From CAINVV01 sp963663005 (GTDB taxonomy: Bacteria; Bacteroidota; Bacteroidia; Bacteroidales; Prolixibacteraceae): DNA of 64,000 nt. Shown piece after piece: positions 51,954 through 59,894 of the stretch. Location: NCBI GenBank assembly GCA_963663005.2, contig CAXXHH010000003.1, positions 186,001-250,000 of the forward strand, read 5' to 3'. A model generated the notes under the pieces. That model saw only the letters and a program-made list of their open reading frames with translations, was not told the DNA's origin and searched no databases. Numbering within the stretch: the first letter of the stretch is position 1; the number at the start of each line of letters is the position of its first letter. The translations under genes were made by a program, and so were the position numbers.

Positions 51954-53034
51954 CCGTCAGCTAAAGCTGACGGCTATGGAAGAATCCAAAATACTCCATA
52001 GATAGTAGATATTTACCATGTTCGTTGCGGAAATTTGTATTGAAAAAATCGCTTTTCTTGCTCAAATACGGTAAATTGTGTTGAATGCTCAAATTCAGAT
52101 AAAAGCATTCCTTTTTCATAGCCGTCTGCTTTAGCTGACGGCTATGAAAAAATCCAAAATACCCCGTCGATAGTGGATATTTAACATGCTCGTTGCAGAA
52201 ATTTGTATTGAAAAAATCGCTTTTCTTGCTCAAATACGGTAAATTGTGTTGAATGCTCAAATTCAGATAAAAGCATTCCATCTACATTGCCGTCAGCTAA
52301 AGCAGACGGCTATGGCATCCAGATAAAACCCGGCTTTAGCCAAATAACACTAACAAAACTATGTCATATGTCAGAATCTGGATTCATTTGGTATTTGCAA
52401 CAAAGTACAGAGAAAAAACGCTCTCCAAAGAATTAAGCCATGCAGTCCATGAACACATCATGTCAAACTGCAAAAAGAAAGAGATTTTTCTACAAGCCAT
52501 CAATGGTTCTGATGATCATATTCATTGTTTAATCTCAATAGGAAAGGATCAAACAATAGCACAAGTCGTTCAGTTGATTAAAGGGGAATCCTCATTTTGG
52601 ATTAATAAAAATCACGTACTTCCTTATAAATTTTCCTGGCAAGACGATTATTTTGCGATTTCGGTAAGTGAATCGATTGTTGGCACTGTAGTGAAATATA
52701 TTAAAAACCAAGAAGAACATCATCGATTTAGGTCATTTCCCGAAGAGGCTGATGAATTTATTTCAAGATATGGATTTAAGCTTGCCAAAGATGAATAAAT
52801 TATTCAATGATATTTCGGAAAGCCCTCATCCATGAACATTCTTGGCCGTCAGCTAAAGCTGACGGCAATGAAAGAATCCAAAATATTCCATTGATAGGGG
52901 ATATTTAACATGCTCGTTGCAGAAATGTGTATTGGAAAAATCGCTTTTCTTGCTCAAATACCTTAAATTGTGTTGAATGTTCAAATTCAGATATAAGCAT
53001 TCCATTTTCATAGCCGTCTGCTTTAGCGGACGGC
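51954..53034. mobile_element. RAYT locus: transposase flanked by palindrome-bounded 168-bp repeats
   Basis: Five 20-22-bp palindromes of the type GCCGTC...GACGGC lie at 51954, 52121, 52289, 52845 and 53013. Successive palindromes are 167, 168 and, after the transposase gene, 168 bp apart. This gives two tandem units on the left and one on the right of a Y1 transposase gene (52361-52798). The inner parts (for example TCGCTTTTCTTGCTCAAATA) are nearly identical between the two left units and diverged on the right. This is the layout of REP-associated tyrosine transposases with their REP/BIME repeats. Confidence 0.75.
52361..52798 (+). CDS. REP-associated Y1 transposase (IS200/IS605 TnpA-like)
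   Basis: A 145-residue single-strand DNA transposase of the Y1 HUH family. The HUH motif is DDHIHCLIS (His53, His55) and the nucleophile Tyr113 lies in VVKYIKNQEEHH, with Gln117 as additional metal ligand. TKYREKTL near the start and WQDDYFAISVSES before the active site are family blocks. No tnpB is present. The gene is intact and flanked by palindromic repeats rather than classical IS ends, so it is best read as a RAYT that acts on those repeats. Confidence 0.88.
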   Translation: MSYVRIWIHLVFATKYREKTLSKELSHAVHEHIMSNCKKKEIFLQAINGSDDHIHCLISIGKDQTIAQVVQLIKGESSFWINKNHVLPYKFSWQDDYFAISVSESIVGTVVKYIKNQEEHHRFRSFPEEADEFISRYGFKLAKDE

Positions 53035-53061
53035 TATGAAAGAACCCGGCATTTGTAATGA

Positions 53062-54057
53062 CTAATAAAACTTCTTAATTCCAATCACCTCCCGAACTTC
53101 GGATAAGGTTTTAGCTGCTGATTCTCTCGCTTTCTCTGCGCCGAGTTTAGCAACTTTGGACAGATATACTTCGTCCGACAGGAGGGCTTCGATCCTTTCG
53201 CGAATTGGATTTGTAAAGTTGATGATATCTTCAGCCAGCTGCTTTTTAAGATCGCCATAACGGATGGAGCAATCGTTGTATTGCAAGTCAAAATGCGCAA
53301 CCACTTCCGGTGTTGAAACAACATCCAGCAACGTAAAGAGATTCTGGATTACCTCCGGTTTCTTCTGGTTGGGCTCTATGGGACCGCTATCAGTAACGGC
53401 TTTCATTACTTTTTTGCGAATAACCTGGGGAGAGTCGGCCAGCGAAACGGCATTTCCTTCCGATTTACCCATTTTGCCGGATCCGTCCAATCCGGGAATC
53501 TTCACCATATCTTGTCCCTCAAAGACATACGGCTGAGGAATCGGGAAGAGTTCCACATTATACATCCTGTTGAAACGGCGGGCAAAGGTGCGGCACATCT
53601 CCAAATTTTGTTCCTGATCCTTCCCGACAGGTACGAGATTGGCTTTATGAATGATAATATCGGCTGCCATTAACACCGGATAGGTCAACAATCCGGCATT
53701 CACATTATCCGGCTGCTGGCGTGCTTTATCCTTGAAAGAAGTAGTACGTTCCAATTCTCCCAGATACGCATTCATGTTCATCAGAAGATAAAGCTCGGAC
53801 ACCTCAGGAACATCACTCTGAATGAAAACAGTGGCTTTCTCCGGATCAATTCCGCACGCAAGATACTCCGCAAGTACCTGTCTGACATTGCCATAAAGGT
53901 GATCCGGCACCGGATGAGTGGTTAATGAATGCAGATCCGCGATAAAGAAATAAGTATCGTGATTGTGCTGCATCTCGATAAAATTTTTCACGGCGCCAAA
54001 ATAATTACCAAGATGAAGGTTTCCTGTCGATCTTATTCCGCTGACAACTTTAGGCAT
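53062..54057 (-). CDS. trpS: tryptophanyl-tRNA synthetase
   Basis: Charges tRNA-Trp. A class I synthetase of about 331 residues. VVSGIRSTGNLHLGNYFGAV includes the HIGH-equivalent HLGN, and GSGKMGKSEGN is the KMSKS loop. PDNVNAGLLTYPVLMAADI is a conserved substrate block. The ATG at 54057 (PKVVSG start) is preferred to a TTG four codons upstream. A minus-strand -7 box (CAAAAATA on plus) at 54086-54093 supports this. Degenerate purine-rich heptamer DNA follows upstream at 54117-54205. Confidence 0.95.
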   Translation of the reverse strand: MPKVVSGIRSTGNLHLGNYFGAVKNFIEMQHNHDTYFFIADLHSLTTHPVPDHLYGNVRQVLAEYLACGIDPEKATVFIQSDVPEVSELYLLMNMNAYLGELERTTSFKDKARQQPDNVNAGLLTYPVLMAADIIIHKANLVPVGKDQEQNLEMCRTFARRFNRMYNVELFPIPQPYVFEGQDMVKIPGLDGSGKMGKSEGNAVSLADSPQVIRKKVMKAVTDSGPIEPNQKKPEVIQNLFTLLDVVSTPEVVAHFDLQYNDCSIRYGDLKKQLAEDIINFTNPIRERIEALLSDEVYLSKVAKLGAEKARESAAKTLSEVREVIGIKKFY

Positions 54058-54116
54058 AACTGGGGACAATTAAAATATTTTGCCGCAAAAATAGCAAAAC
54101 TCATCCATCAGATGGA

Positions 54117-54205
54117 TAAAATAGTGAAAAATGAGGGGAGAAAAGTGAAAAGTGGAGAGTGAAAAGGGAAAAATAAAAATGAAGAGTGAAAAAGATATGG
54201 AGTGA
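54117..54205. repeat. purine-rich heptamer-like tract upstream of trpS
   Basis: Degenerate gtgaaaa/ggagagt-type words repeat over about 90 bp between trpS and the exonuclease gene. The period is less regular than at the 55003 tract. Confidence 0.45.
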
Positions 54206-54270
54206 CGAGTGGAAAATTACTGTTGATTGGAGAGAAGCATTCGAAAACTGTCAGTTTAATGAAATACCAG

Positions 54271-54996
54271 TTACTGAGCTATCTCGAAATTGCCAGATTC
54301 AATCAACTGTTCCCCTTTGAACCGCAGTAGAATCTGGGCAACAGCAAGCGTATCCTTCTCGCAATACCGGGCAATTCTGTCCAGATCACCTTCATGGTAG
54401 TAGACACCAGCGACTTGGCTGCCGTCGATGTCATCTTTTGGGGTCGGTACATTAAAAATTGTGCACAGAAGGTCGAGCGAGGTGTAATGCTTGTAATCGC
54501 CAAACTTCCACAACTGCATGGTGTCCAGAAGATAGTCGCGAACCTCCCATGGCTTTGCCCCGGCAATATCTAGGATTGGCGGCAGCTTTAATCCGTTGAT
54601 CAACAACCGCCTGGCGATATACGGAAAGTCAAATTCCAATCCGTTGTGAGCGCACAAACGGTGGTACGGATTTGCCATAAATTTCTCCAGCATCGCCAAA
54701 AACTCTTTCAGCAAGATCAATTCGTCGGTTCCGTAAAAAGACTTCACCCGATAAATCCGCTTTGTGCCTCTCCGATAAATAGTTCCGCAGGAAATACAAA
54801 TAATCTTACCAAACTCGGCATAGATCCCGGCACGCTCAAAAAGCTTCTCGGGCGAGTCCCCTTCCCTCGTCATGGCCTCGGCTTTGCGAATCCACAGCTT
54901 CTGAATCTTCTCAGGAAAATCAGCAAGTTTTTCTACCTGGGGAACAGTTTCAATATCCAGATAAAGAATATGTTCGGGCTGTATTTTTTCTAACAT
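54271..54996 (-). CDS. DnaQ-like 3'-5' exonuclease (PolB exo-like)
   Basis: A 241-residue protein of the ribonuclease H-like exonuclease group, close to the 'predicted 3'-5' exonuclease, PolB-like' family. ILYLDIETVPQ is exo motif I (D-x-E), LCAHNGLEFDFPYIARRL is exo II, and YCEKDTLAVAQILLRF is exo III. The middle WKFGDYKHYTSLDLLCTIF is characteristic. It probably acts on single-stranded DNA ends in repair. It is a stand-alone domain with no polymerase, separated from udk by heptamer repeat DNA. Confidence 0.85.
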   Translation of the reverse strand: MLEKIQPEHILYLDIETVPQVEKLADFPEKIQKLWIRKAEAMTREGDSPEKLFERAGIYAEFGKIICISCGTIYRRGTKRIYRVKSFYGTDELILLKEFLAMLEKFMANPYHRLCAHNGLEFDFPYIARRLLINGLKLPPILDIAGAKPWEVRDYLLDTMQLWKFGDYKHYTSLDLLCTIFNVPTPKDDIDGSQVAGVYYHEGDLDRIARYCEKDTLAVAQILLRFKGEQLIESGNFEIAQ

Positions 54997-55002
54997 GACT
55001 AG

Positions 55003-55079
55003 GAAAGTTTGGAGTTTGGAGTGGAAAGTTAAAAGTTGGGAGTTAACTTTCCACTTTTAACTCTCAACTTTTAACTCTC
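55003..55079. repeat. perfect 7-nt-phased tract with inverted symmetry
   Basis: Eleven consecutive heptamers occur without a phase slip: gaaagtt, tggagtt, tggagtg, gaaagtt, aaaagtt, gggagtt, then aactttc, cactttt, aactctc, aactttt, aactctc. The second half is roughly the reverse complement of the first, so it can fold into a long stem. It lies between the exonuclease start and the udk stop and may terminate udk. Confidence 0.75.
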
Positions 55080-55696
55080 TAGGGGTGATCTATCAGATGC
55101 TTAATAATATACTGTGTGATAATATCGATCGCAACTTTGTTACTACCACCTTCCGGGACGATAATATCCGCATATCTTTTGGTGGGTTCAATAAACTGGA
55201 GGTGACTTGGGCGCACCGTGTCTTCGTACCTTTTTAAGACAGTTTGAACATCCCTACCCCTCTCCACCATATCGCGCTGGATGACCCTGGATAAGCGGAC
55301 GTCTGCCTCACAATCTACAAATATTTTGATATCCATCAATTTCCGTAACTCCTTAGGCCACAAGCAAAGAATACCTTCCACAATAATTGCCTTCCTGGGT
55401 TCGATGGTGGTGGTTTCGGCTGCCCGGGTGCATGTCAGGTAGGAATAGATGGGCTGTTGAATCGTTTCACCCTTCTTAAGCTTGCGGATATTCTCACATA
55501 AAAGCTCAAATTCGAGAGCATCCGGATGGTCAAAATTGATTTTTTGCCGTTCCTCCAATGGTAACTGACTGTTATCACGGTAGTACGCGTCTTGCGACAG
55601 AATTGTCACATCATCCATGCAAAGTCGATCGATGATTTTATTGACGACTGTGGTTTTGCCAGATCCTGTGCCACCGGCTATTCCTATGATTAACAT
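55079..55696 (-). CDS. udk: uridine kinase
   Basis: Phosphorylates uridine and cytidine to the monophosphates. The P-loop is GIAGGTGSGKTTV, followed by LSQDAYYRDNSQLP and INFDHPDALEF (nucleoside contacts), then VEGILCLW and RDMVERGRDVQTVL. The frame stays open upstream to 55771, but that stretch is translated heptamer DNA (gtgagaa, actagaa, gtgaaaa...) and overlaps a -7 promoter box (CAAAGATA on plus, 55769-55776). The ATG at 55696 (or 55702) is therefore the start, giving about 205 residues. Confidence 0.92.
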   Translation of the reverse strand: MLIIGIAGGTGSGKTTVVNKIIDRLCMDDVTILSQDAYYRDNSQLPLEERQKINFDHPDALEFELLCENIRKLKKGETIQQPIYSYLTCTRAAETTTIEPRKAIIVEGILCLWPKELRKLMDIKIFVDCEADVRLSRVIQRDMVERGRDVQTVLKRYEDTVRPSHLQFIEPTKRYADIIVPEGGSNKVAIDIITQYIIKHLIDHP

Positions 55697-55718
55697 GCTC
55701 ATGCTTAAAATCGATAAG

Positions 55719-55760
55719 TGAGAAACTAGAAGTGAAAAACGAACAACAAATGAAAAACGG
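55719..55760. repeat. heptamer-periodic DNA in the udk leader
   Basis: Six 7-mers can be read (gtgagaa, actagaa, gtgaaaa, acgaaca, acaaatg, aaaaacg) between the udk start and its candidate -7 box, so they would be transcribed in the leader. Confidence 0.55.
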
Positions 55761-55768
55761 GTATTGAA

Positions 55769-55850
55769 CAAAGATAAGGTAATTTTTGGCCATCCGGAAT
55801 TCAGTTCATTCTAAAAGTTAACCAGAAATGGAGAATATCTGCTATTTTTG
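55769..55850. promoter_or_regulatory. divergent -7 boxes for udk and the Dabb gene
   Basis: CAAAGATA on plus (55769-55776) is the minus-strand TATCTTTG box for udk, and TATTTTTG (55843-55850) is a plus-strand box for the Dabb gene. Neither has a clear TTTG partner. Confidence 0.45.
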
Positions 55851-55902
55851 CTTCGGAAAACTTAACAGTTCAATCATCATTAATTTTAAAGTTCACGCTC
55901 AA

Positions 55903-55937
55903 TTTTTCACTAATCACTTTTCGCTTTTCACTCTTAA
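55903..55937. repeat. heptamer-periodic DNA in the Dabb gene leader
   Basis: Five 7-mers (tttttca, ctaatca, cttttcg, cttttca, ctcttaa) end 12 bp before the Dabb ATG. Confidence 0.5.
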
Positions 55938-55949
55938 ATCATACTCACC

Positions 55950-56252
55950 ATGTTTAACCATATTGTATTATTCAAACTCAAAGATTTCCAGGACGACCAA
56001 CTCAAAGCTGGGGCTCGCGCTCAAATTGTAAATGCGCTGGAAGGCTTGAAAGACAAAATTGATGCACTAAAATATATCGAGGTTGGCTCAAATTTTGAGT
56101 TAAATGCGGCATCCTTTGATATCAGTCTGGTTACCCGTTTCGAGTCGTACGAAGAATTTCTTGTCTATCGCGATCACCCTGAACACCAGAAGGTAGTAGT
56201 CCTGGTAAGGGAAAACACGGTCGACCGGTCGGTTGTGGATTACGTGGACTAA
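55950..56252 (+). CDS. Dabb (stress-responsive alpha/beta barrel) domain protein
   Basis: A 100-residue single-domain protein of the Dabb family, a ferredoxin-like dimeric alpha/beta barrel. MFNHIVLFKLKDF with its early His is the family start, and SFDISLVTRFESYEEFLVYR with DHPEHQKVV is the conserved core. Family members bind or process small molecules, but no activity can be assigned. Its promoter region is shared with the divergent udk, and heptamer DNA (55903-55937) fills its leader. Confidence 0.82.
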   Translation: MFNHIVLFKLKDFQDDQLKAGARAQIVNALEGLKDKIDALKYIEVGSNFELNAASFDISLVTRFESYEEFLVYRDHPEHQKVVVLVRENTVDRSVVDYVD

Positions 56253-56365
56253 GAATTTGAGTTAAAAGATAAAAATATAGATAAGGTTGAAATGTCGGAG
56301 ATATCAGGGCATAGCTACTTAGATATTAAATAATTGAAATACAAAATATTATATAATTCATTGAA

Positions 56366-57349
56366 ATGAAAAATCTTTATCCGCTAAAATTCAGGCCTAT
56401 CTTCAAGGAGCGAATCTGGGGTGGTGATAAGTTGACAACGCTGCTAAATAAACATCACGGCATCAAAAATTGTGGTGAATCCTGGGAACTGTCAGGCGTA
56501 CAGGATGACATATCGGTCGTTTCCGATGGCTTTCTGAAAGGAAATAACCTCGAAGAATTGATTGAAGTTTATATGGGAGAACTGGTAGGCGAAAAAGTCT
56601 ACGACAAATTTGGCACTGAATTTCCGCTATTGATAAAATATATCGATGCCAACGACCGTCTTTCCATCCAGGTACATCCGGACGACAAATTGTCGAAAGA
56701 GCGGCACGGAGCATTTGGCAAGACCGAGATGTGGTATGTGGTGCAAGCAGAAGAAGGCGCTGAGTTAATTTCCGGGTTCAACCGAACCATCGACCGCGAC
56801 AGTTATCTGATTGCTTTATCGAATGATAAGCTCGAGAATTTATTGCAATTTGATCCTGTCAAGCCTGGTGACGTATTTTTTATCCCGGCAGGAAGGGTGC
56901 ATGCGATCGGCAAAGGGATTGTGGTTGCTGAGATTCAGCAAACATCAGACGTAACCTATCGCATCTTTGATTTCAACAGGGTGGACGACAAAGGACAACC
57001 GCGCGAACTTCATACCGAGCTGGCACTCGATGCCATTGATTTCAAACACCATAAACAAGGACAAACTCCCTACCTTCCGAAAGAGAATGAATCTGTTGAG
57101 TTGGCGAAATGCAACTATTTCACCACCAATTTATTGCAACTTACAACGGAAGTTGAACGTGATTTCAGCGCAAAAGACACATTCGTAATATATCTCTGCT
57201 TTGAAGGATCGTATACCCTGAATTGGGAATCCGAAACGATAACAGTTCAGAAGGGCGAGACACTGCTGGTACCCGCTTCGATTGAGAATTTCATTTTGAA
57301 ACCGCTAAACGGAATTGAAGCGAAATTGCTCGAAGTCTATGTCGATTAA
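56366..57349 (+). CDS. manA: mannose-6-phosphate isomerase, class I
   Basis: A zinc-dependent cupin that interconverts mannose-6-phosphate and fructose-6-phosphate. PLKFRPIFKERIWGGDKL is the family start. LSIQVHPDD and KTEMWYVVQ supply metal ligands, FIPAGRVHAIGKGIVVAEIQ the second cupin motif, and SDVTYRIFDFNRVD the substrate-side Arg block. At 327 residues it is the short bacterial form typical of Bacteroidota. It could feed mannose into glycolysis or supply GDP-mannose synthesis. It is followed by heptamer DNA and engB 35 bp later. Confidence 0.92.
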   Translation: MKNLYPLKFRPIFKERIWGGDKLTTLLNKHHGIKNCGESWELSGVQDDISVVSDGFLKGNNLEELIEVYMGELVGEKVYDKFGTEFPLLIKYIDANDRLSIQVHPDDKLSKERHGAFGKTEMWYVVQAEEGAELISGFNRTIDRDSYLIALSNDKLENLLQFDPVKPGDVFFIPAGRVHAIGKGIVVAEIQQTSDVTYRIFDFNRVDDKGQPRELHTELALDAIDFKHHKQGQTPYLPKENESVELAKCNYFTTNLLQLTTEVERDFSAKDTFVIYLCFEGSYTLNWESETITVQKGETLLVPASIENFILKPLNGIEAKLLEVYVD

Positions 57350-57377
57350 GAAGTGAAAAGTGATTAGTGAAAAATTA
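57350..57377. repeat. heptamer-periodic DNA between manA and engB
   Basis: Four 7-mers (gaagtga, aaagtga, ttagtga, aaaatta) fill most of the gap before the engB ATG at 57385. Confidence 0.5.
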
Positions 57378-57384
57378 GCGTGGA

Positions 57385-57981
57385 ATGATAATAAAAAATG
57401 CCGAATTCGTTGTAAGTAATACTGATCCAGGATTATGTCCACAGAGTGAACAGCCTGAATTCGCCTTCATTGGCAGGTCCAATGTTGGAAAATCCTCCCT
57501 GATCAACATGTTGATGGGAACAAAGAATCTGGCCAAAACCTCTTCGGAACCCGGCAAAACCAGGCTCATCAACCACTTTATGGTCAACAATGAGTGGTAT
57601 CTGGTCGACTTACCAGGATACGGCTATGCCAAGGCCTTGCGCACCAGTCGCGAGAAGTGGCTTAAGTTCATCAACAAATACATGCTGACCCGCCAAAACC
57701 TTTACTGCGTGATGGTCTTGCTTGATATTAGGCTTGAGCCGCAGCAAAATGACCTCGACTTCATGAACTGGCTTGGTGAGAATGGGGTTCCATTCGTCAT
57801 GGTATTTACAAAAACAGACAAGCTGGGCCGCAATGCCATAGAGAAAAATCTGGCAGTATACCACGAAGAAATGTTTAAAAGCTGGGAGGAGCTACCACAA
57901 ATTTTCGTCACTTCGGCAGAAAAAGGCACCGGTCGCGATGAATTACTCGAATTCATTGAATCAACTATTCACACTCATTGA
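57385..57981 (+). CDS. engB: ribosome biogenesis GTPase EngB (YsxC/YihA)
   Basis: A GTPase needed for late assembly of the large ribosomal subunit. G1 is GRSNVGKSSLIN, G2 includes SEPGKTRLINHF, G3 is DLPGYGYAKA, G4 is FTKTDKLGR and G5 is TSAEKGTGR. The length of 198 residues is standard. The prs gene follows after 159 bp with its own -7 box. No frameshift or unusual residue is seen. Confidence 0.94.
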   Translation: MIIKNAEFVVSNTDPGLCPQSEQPEFAFIGRSNVGKSSLINMLMGTKNLAKTSSEPGKTRLINHFMVNNEWYLVDLPGYGYAKALRTSREKWLKFINKYMLTRQNLYCVMVLLDIRLEPQQNDLDFMNWLGENGVPFVMVFTKTDKLGRNAIEKNLAVYHEEMFKSWEELPQIFVTSAEKGTGRDELLEFIESTIHTH

Positions 57982-58094
57982 AGATCAGACGCGTACGTTA
58001 AAATTTTGGATGAACACCAAAAGAAAAATCTCCTTTAAATTCAATTTTTTGGTGAATTACCACCAAATTACACGTTATCGCGTAGGATTTTTTC

Positions 58095-58102
58095 TATTTT
58101 TG
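58095..58102 (+). promoter_or_regulatory. candidate -7 box of the prs promoter
   Basis: TATTTTTG ends 38 bp before the prs ATG. No -33 TTTG lies at the right spacing. Confidence 0.45.
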
Positions 58103-58140
58103 TCCCCATCATTCCACCCTCACCACGCAATTCAAATGAT

Positions 58141-59070
58141 ATGACCAGTACCATAAAGCTCTTCACAGGAAATGAATCAAGGTATCTATCGGAAAAGATC
58201 GCTGAAAACGCAGGTATCGGGCTAGGTAGGTCTTCCTGTCCCCGATTTGCGGATGGTGAGTTTGAACCCTGCTATGAAGAAACCATCAGGGGATCATTCA
58301 CTTTTATTATCCAATCCACATTTGCTCCGGCCGACAATCTTTTAGAGCTTCTTCTGATGGTTGATGCGGCAAAAAGAGCTTCTGCCTACAAAATTATAGC
58401 CGTAATTCCCTATTTCGGATATGCGCGCCAGGATCGTAAAGATCGTCCGAGAGTTTCGATAGGTGCAAAACTTGTTGCCGACATGTTATCCACCGCAGGT
58501 ATTGACCGATTGATTACCATGGATCTTCACGCAGACCAGATTCAGGGCTTTTTCGACGTACCGGTAGACCACCTCAGCGCGGTTGCACTGTTTATTCCCT
58601 ACATTCAACAGATGGGATTAAAGGATATCGTGGTCGCTTCGCCCGATACAGGTGGAACCAAACGAGCCAACGTTTTTGCCAAGCATCTGGGCACCGATAT
58701 GGTTATCTGTCACAAGACCAGAACAGAAGCCAATATTATCAACTCTATGACCCTTATCGGGGATGTTGAAAATAAAGATGTGATCATCGTAGACGACATC
58801 ATCGATACCGGCGGAACCATTGCCAAAGCAGCCGATCTGATGAAAGCAAAGGGTGCACGCTCAGTAAGGGCTTGTGCCACGCATGCCGTCCTCTCCGGAT
58901 CAGCCCTGGAACGTCTGGAGGCTTCGGCGCTCGACGAAATACTTTTTACTGATACAATTCCAATTACCAAGTCATCCGATAAAATCACCATACTTTCTTG
59001 TGCACCTTTGTTTGCCGATGTGATCCAGAAAGTTTACGAAAATAAGTCGATCAGCTCATCGTTTATTTAA
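58141..59070 (+). CDS. prs: ribose-phosphate pyrophosphokinase
   Basis: Makes PRPP from ribose-5-phosphate and ATP for nucleotide, His and Trp synthesis. IQSTFAPADNLLELLLMVDA and IPYFGYARQDRKDRPR carry the ATP-binding region with the conserved RQDRK. MDLHADQIQGFF holds the catalytic His, and IIVDDIIDTGGT is the PRPP loop. The length of 309 residues is standard. It ends at a long heptamer-built inverted repeat (59069-59146) that may terminate transcription. Confidence 0.95.
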   Translation: MTSTIKLFTGNESRYLSEKIAENAGIGLGRSSCPRFADGEFEPCYEETIRGSFTFIIQSTFAPADNLLELLLMVDAAKRASAYKIIAVIPYFGYARQDRKDRPRVSIGAKLVADMLSTAGIDRLITMDLHADQIQGFFDVPVDHLSAVALFIPYIQQMGLKDIVVASPDTGGTKRANVFAKHLGTDMVICHKTRTEANIINSMTLIGDVENKDVIIVDDIIDTGGTIAKAADLMKAKGARSVRACATHAVLSGSALERLEASALDEILFTDTIPITKSSDKITILSCAPLFADVIQKVYENKSISSSFI

Positions 59071-59146
59071 TTAAAAGAGAAAAGAGAAGAGTGAAAAATG
59101 GAAGATGCGTTTTCCATTTTTCACTCTTCTCTTTTCTCTTTTAATT
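59069..59146. terminator. perfect 35-bp inverted repeat after prs
   Basis: Positions 59069-59103 are exactly complementary to 59112-59146 around an 8-nt loop (GATGCGTT). The arms consist of gagaaaa/gagaaga/gtgaaaa-type heptamers. It begins at the prs stop and could act as a terminator or recombination by-product. Confidence 0.7.
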
Positions 59147-59175
59147 ATTCTCTATTCATTTTTCACTTTTATTTC

Positions 59176-59183
59176 TATCTTTG
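59176..59183 (+). promoter_or_regulatory. candidate -7 box of the rplY promoter
   Basis: TATCTTTG, followed by a GC-richer start region, lies about 98 bp before the rplY ATG and predicts a leader of about 90 nt. Confidence 0.5.
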
Positions 59184-59210
59184 TGCCCGATTTAGCAGCA
59201 TGCCTTTAAG

Positions 59211-59245
59211 GGTGTGATGCGGACACCTTCAGAATTAGAAGGAGG
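59211..59245 (+). promoter_or_regulatory. structured rplY leader with two overlapping hairpins
   Basis: GGTGT/ACACC (59211-59215 and 59223-59227) and CCTTC/GAAGG (59226-59230 and 59238-59242) share two bases, so the stems exclude each other. AGAAGGAGG at 59237-59245 looks like a Shine-Dalgarno site but is 35 bp from the ATG. Autogenous control by L25 is one possibility. Confidence 0.35.
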
Positions 59246-59280
59246 TCTGAGTAAACACTTTATTATTAAAAAAACTAGAA

Positions 59281-59868
59281 ATGAAAAAATTCGAAATTAA
59301 AGGTACTGCGCGTCAGGCCCTTGGGAAAAAAGACACCAGGAATCTGAGAGCTCAGGACTTAGTACCATGCGTTCTTTACGGAGGTGAAGCTCCAATTCAC
59401 TTCTATGCACCGGAAGGTGATTTCCGTAAGATTGTTTACACTCCAAAAGTGTATCAGGCGGAATTAAACATCGACGGAAAGGTTCACTCTGCATTCATGC
59501 AAGAGTTGCAATTTCACCCGGTAACAGACAAACTTTTACACATCGACTTCCTGGAAGTCCACGACAAAAAAGCCCTGAAAATTGATCTTCCTGTTCGTTT
59601 GGAAGGTTATGCTAAAGGTATTCAGCAAGGGGGTCGTTTGAAAGCCAACCTTCGCACATTGAAAGTTAAGGGTATTTTCAAAAACCTTCCTGACGAGATC
59701 GTCATTGACGTTACTAATCTTGGAATTTCTGAAAGTATTCGCGTAGCGGACATCAAAACAGACGGATATGAGATCATGAATCACAAATCCATCCCTGTTG
59801 CCACTGTAGTTGTTACACGTGCTGCAAAAGCTGCGATGAACGCTCCTGCCGCTTCCGGCAAGAAATAA
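59281..59868 (+). CDS. rplY: 50S ribosomal protein L25/general stress protein Ctc
   Basis: Binds 5S rRNA in the large subunit. Residues 1-95 form the L25 domain (IKGTARQALGKKDTRNLR, VPCVLYGGEAP). The rest is the Ctc-type beta domain (LPVRLEGYAKGIQQGGRL, DEIVIDVTNLGISESIRV). The length of 195 residues is the long TL5/Ctc form. It is followed 26 bp later by pth, a common rplY-pth pairing in bacteria. A structured leader lies upstream. Confidence 0.94.
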   Translation: MKKFEIKGTARQALGKKDTRNLRAQDLVPCVLYGGEAPIHFYAPEGDFRKIVYTPKVYQAELNIDGKVHSAFMQELQFHPVTDKLLHIDFLEVHDKKALKIDLPVRLEGYAKGIQQGGRLKANLRTLKVKGIFKNLPDEIVIDVTNLGISESIRVADIKTDGYEIMNHKSIPVATVVVTRAAKAAMNAPAASGKK

Positions 59869-59894
59869 TCTGATATTTCACAATTCATCATTGG

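Noticed and set aside
51954..52310. Regularly spaced repeats considered as a CRISPR array
   Set aside because: The 168-bp period, palindromic borders and near-identical 'spacers' are wrong for CRISPR, and no cas gene is present. A Y1 transposase explains the layout.
55697..55771. N-terminal extension of uridine kinase
   Set aside because: The extra residues are translated heptamer repeat, and the extension begins in the -7 promoter box.
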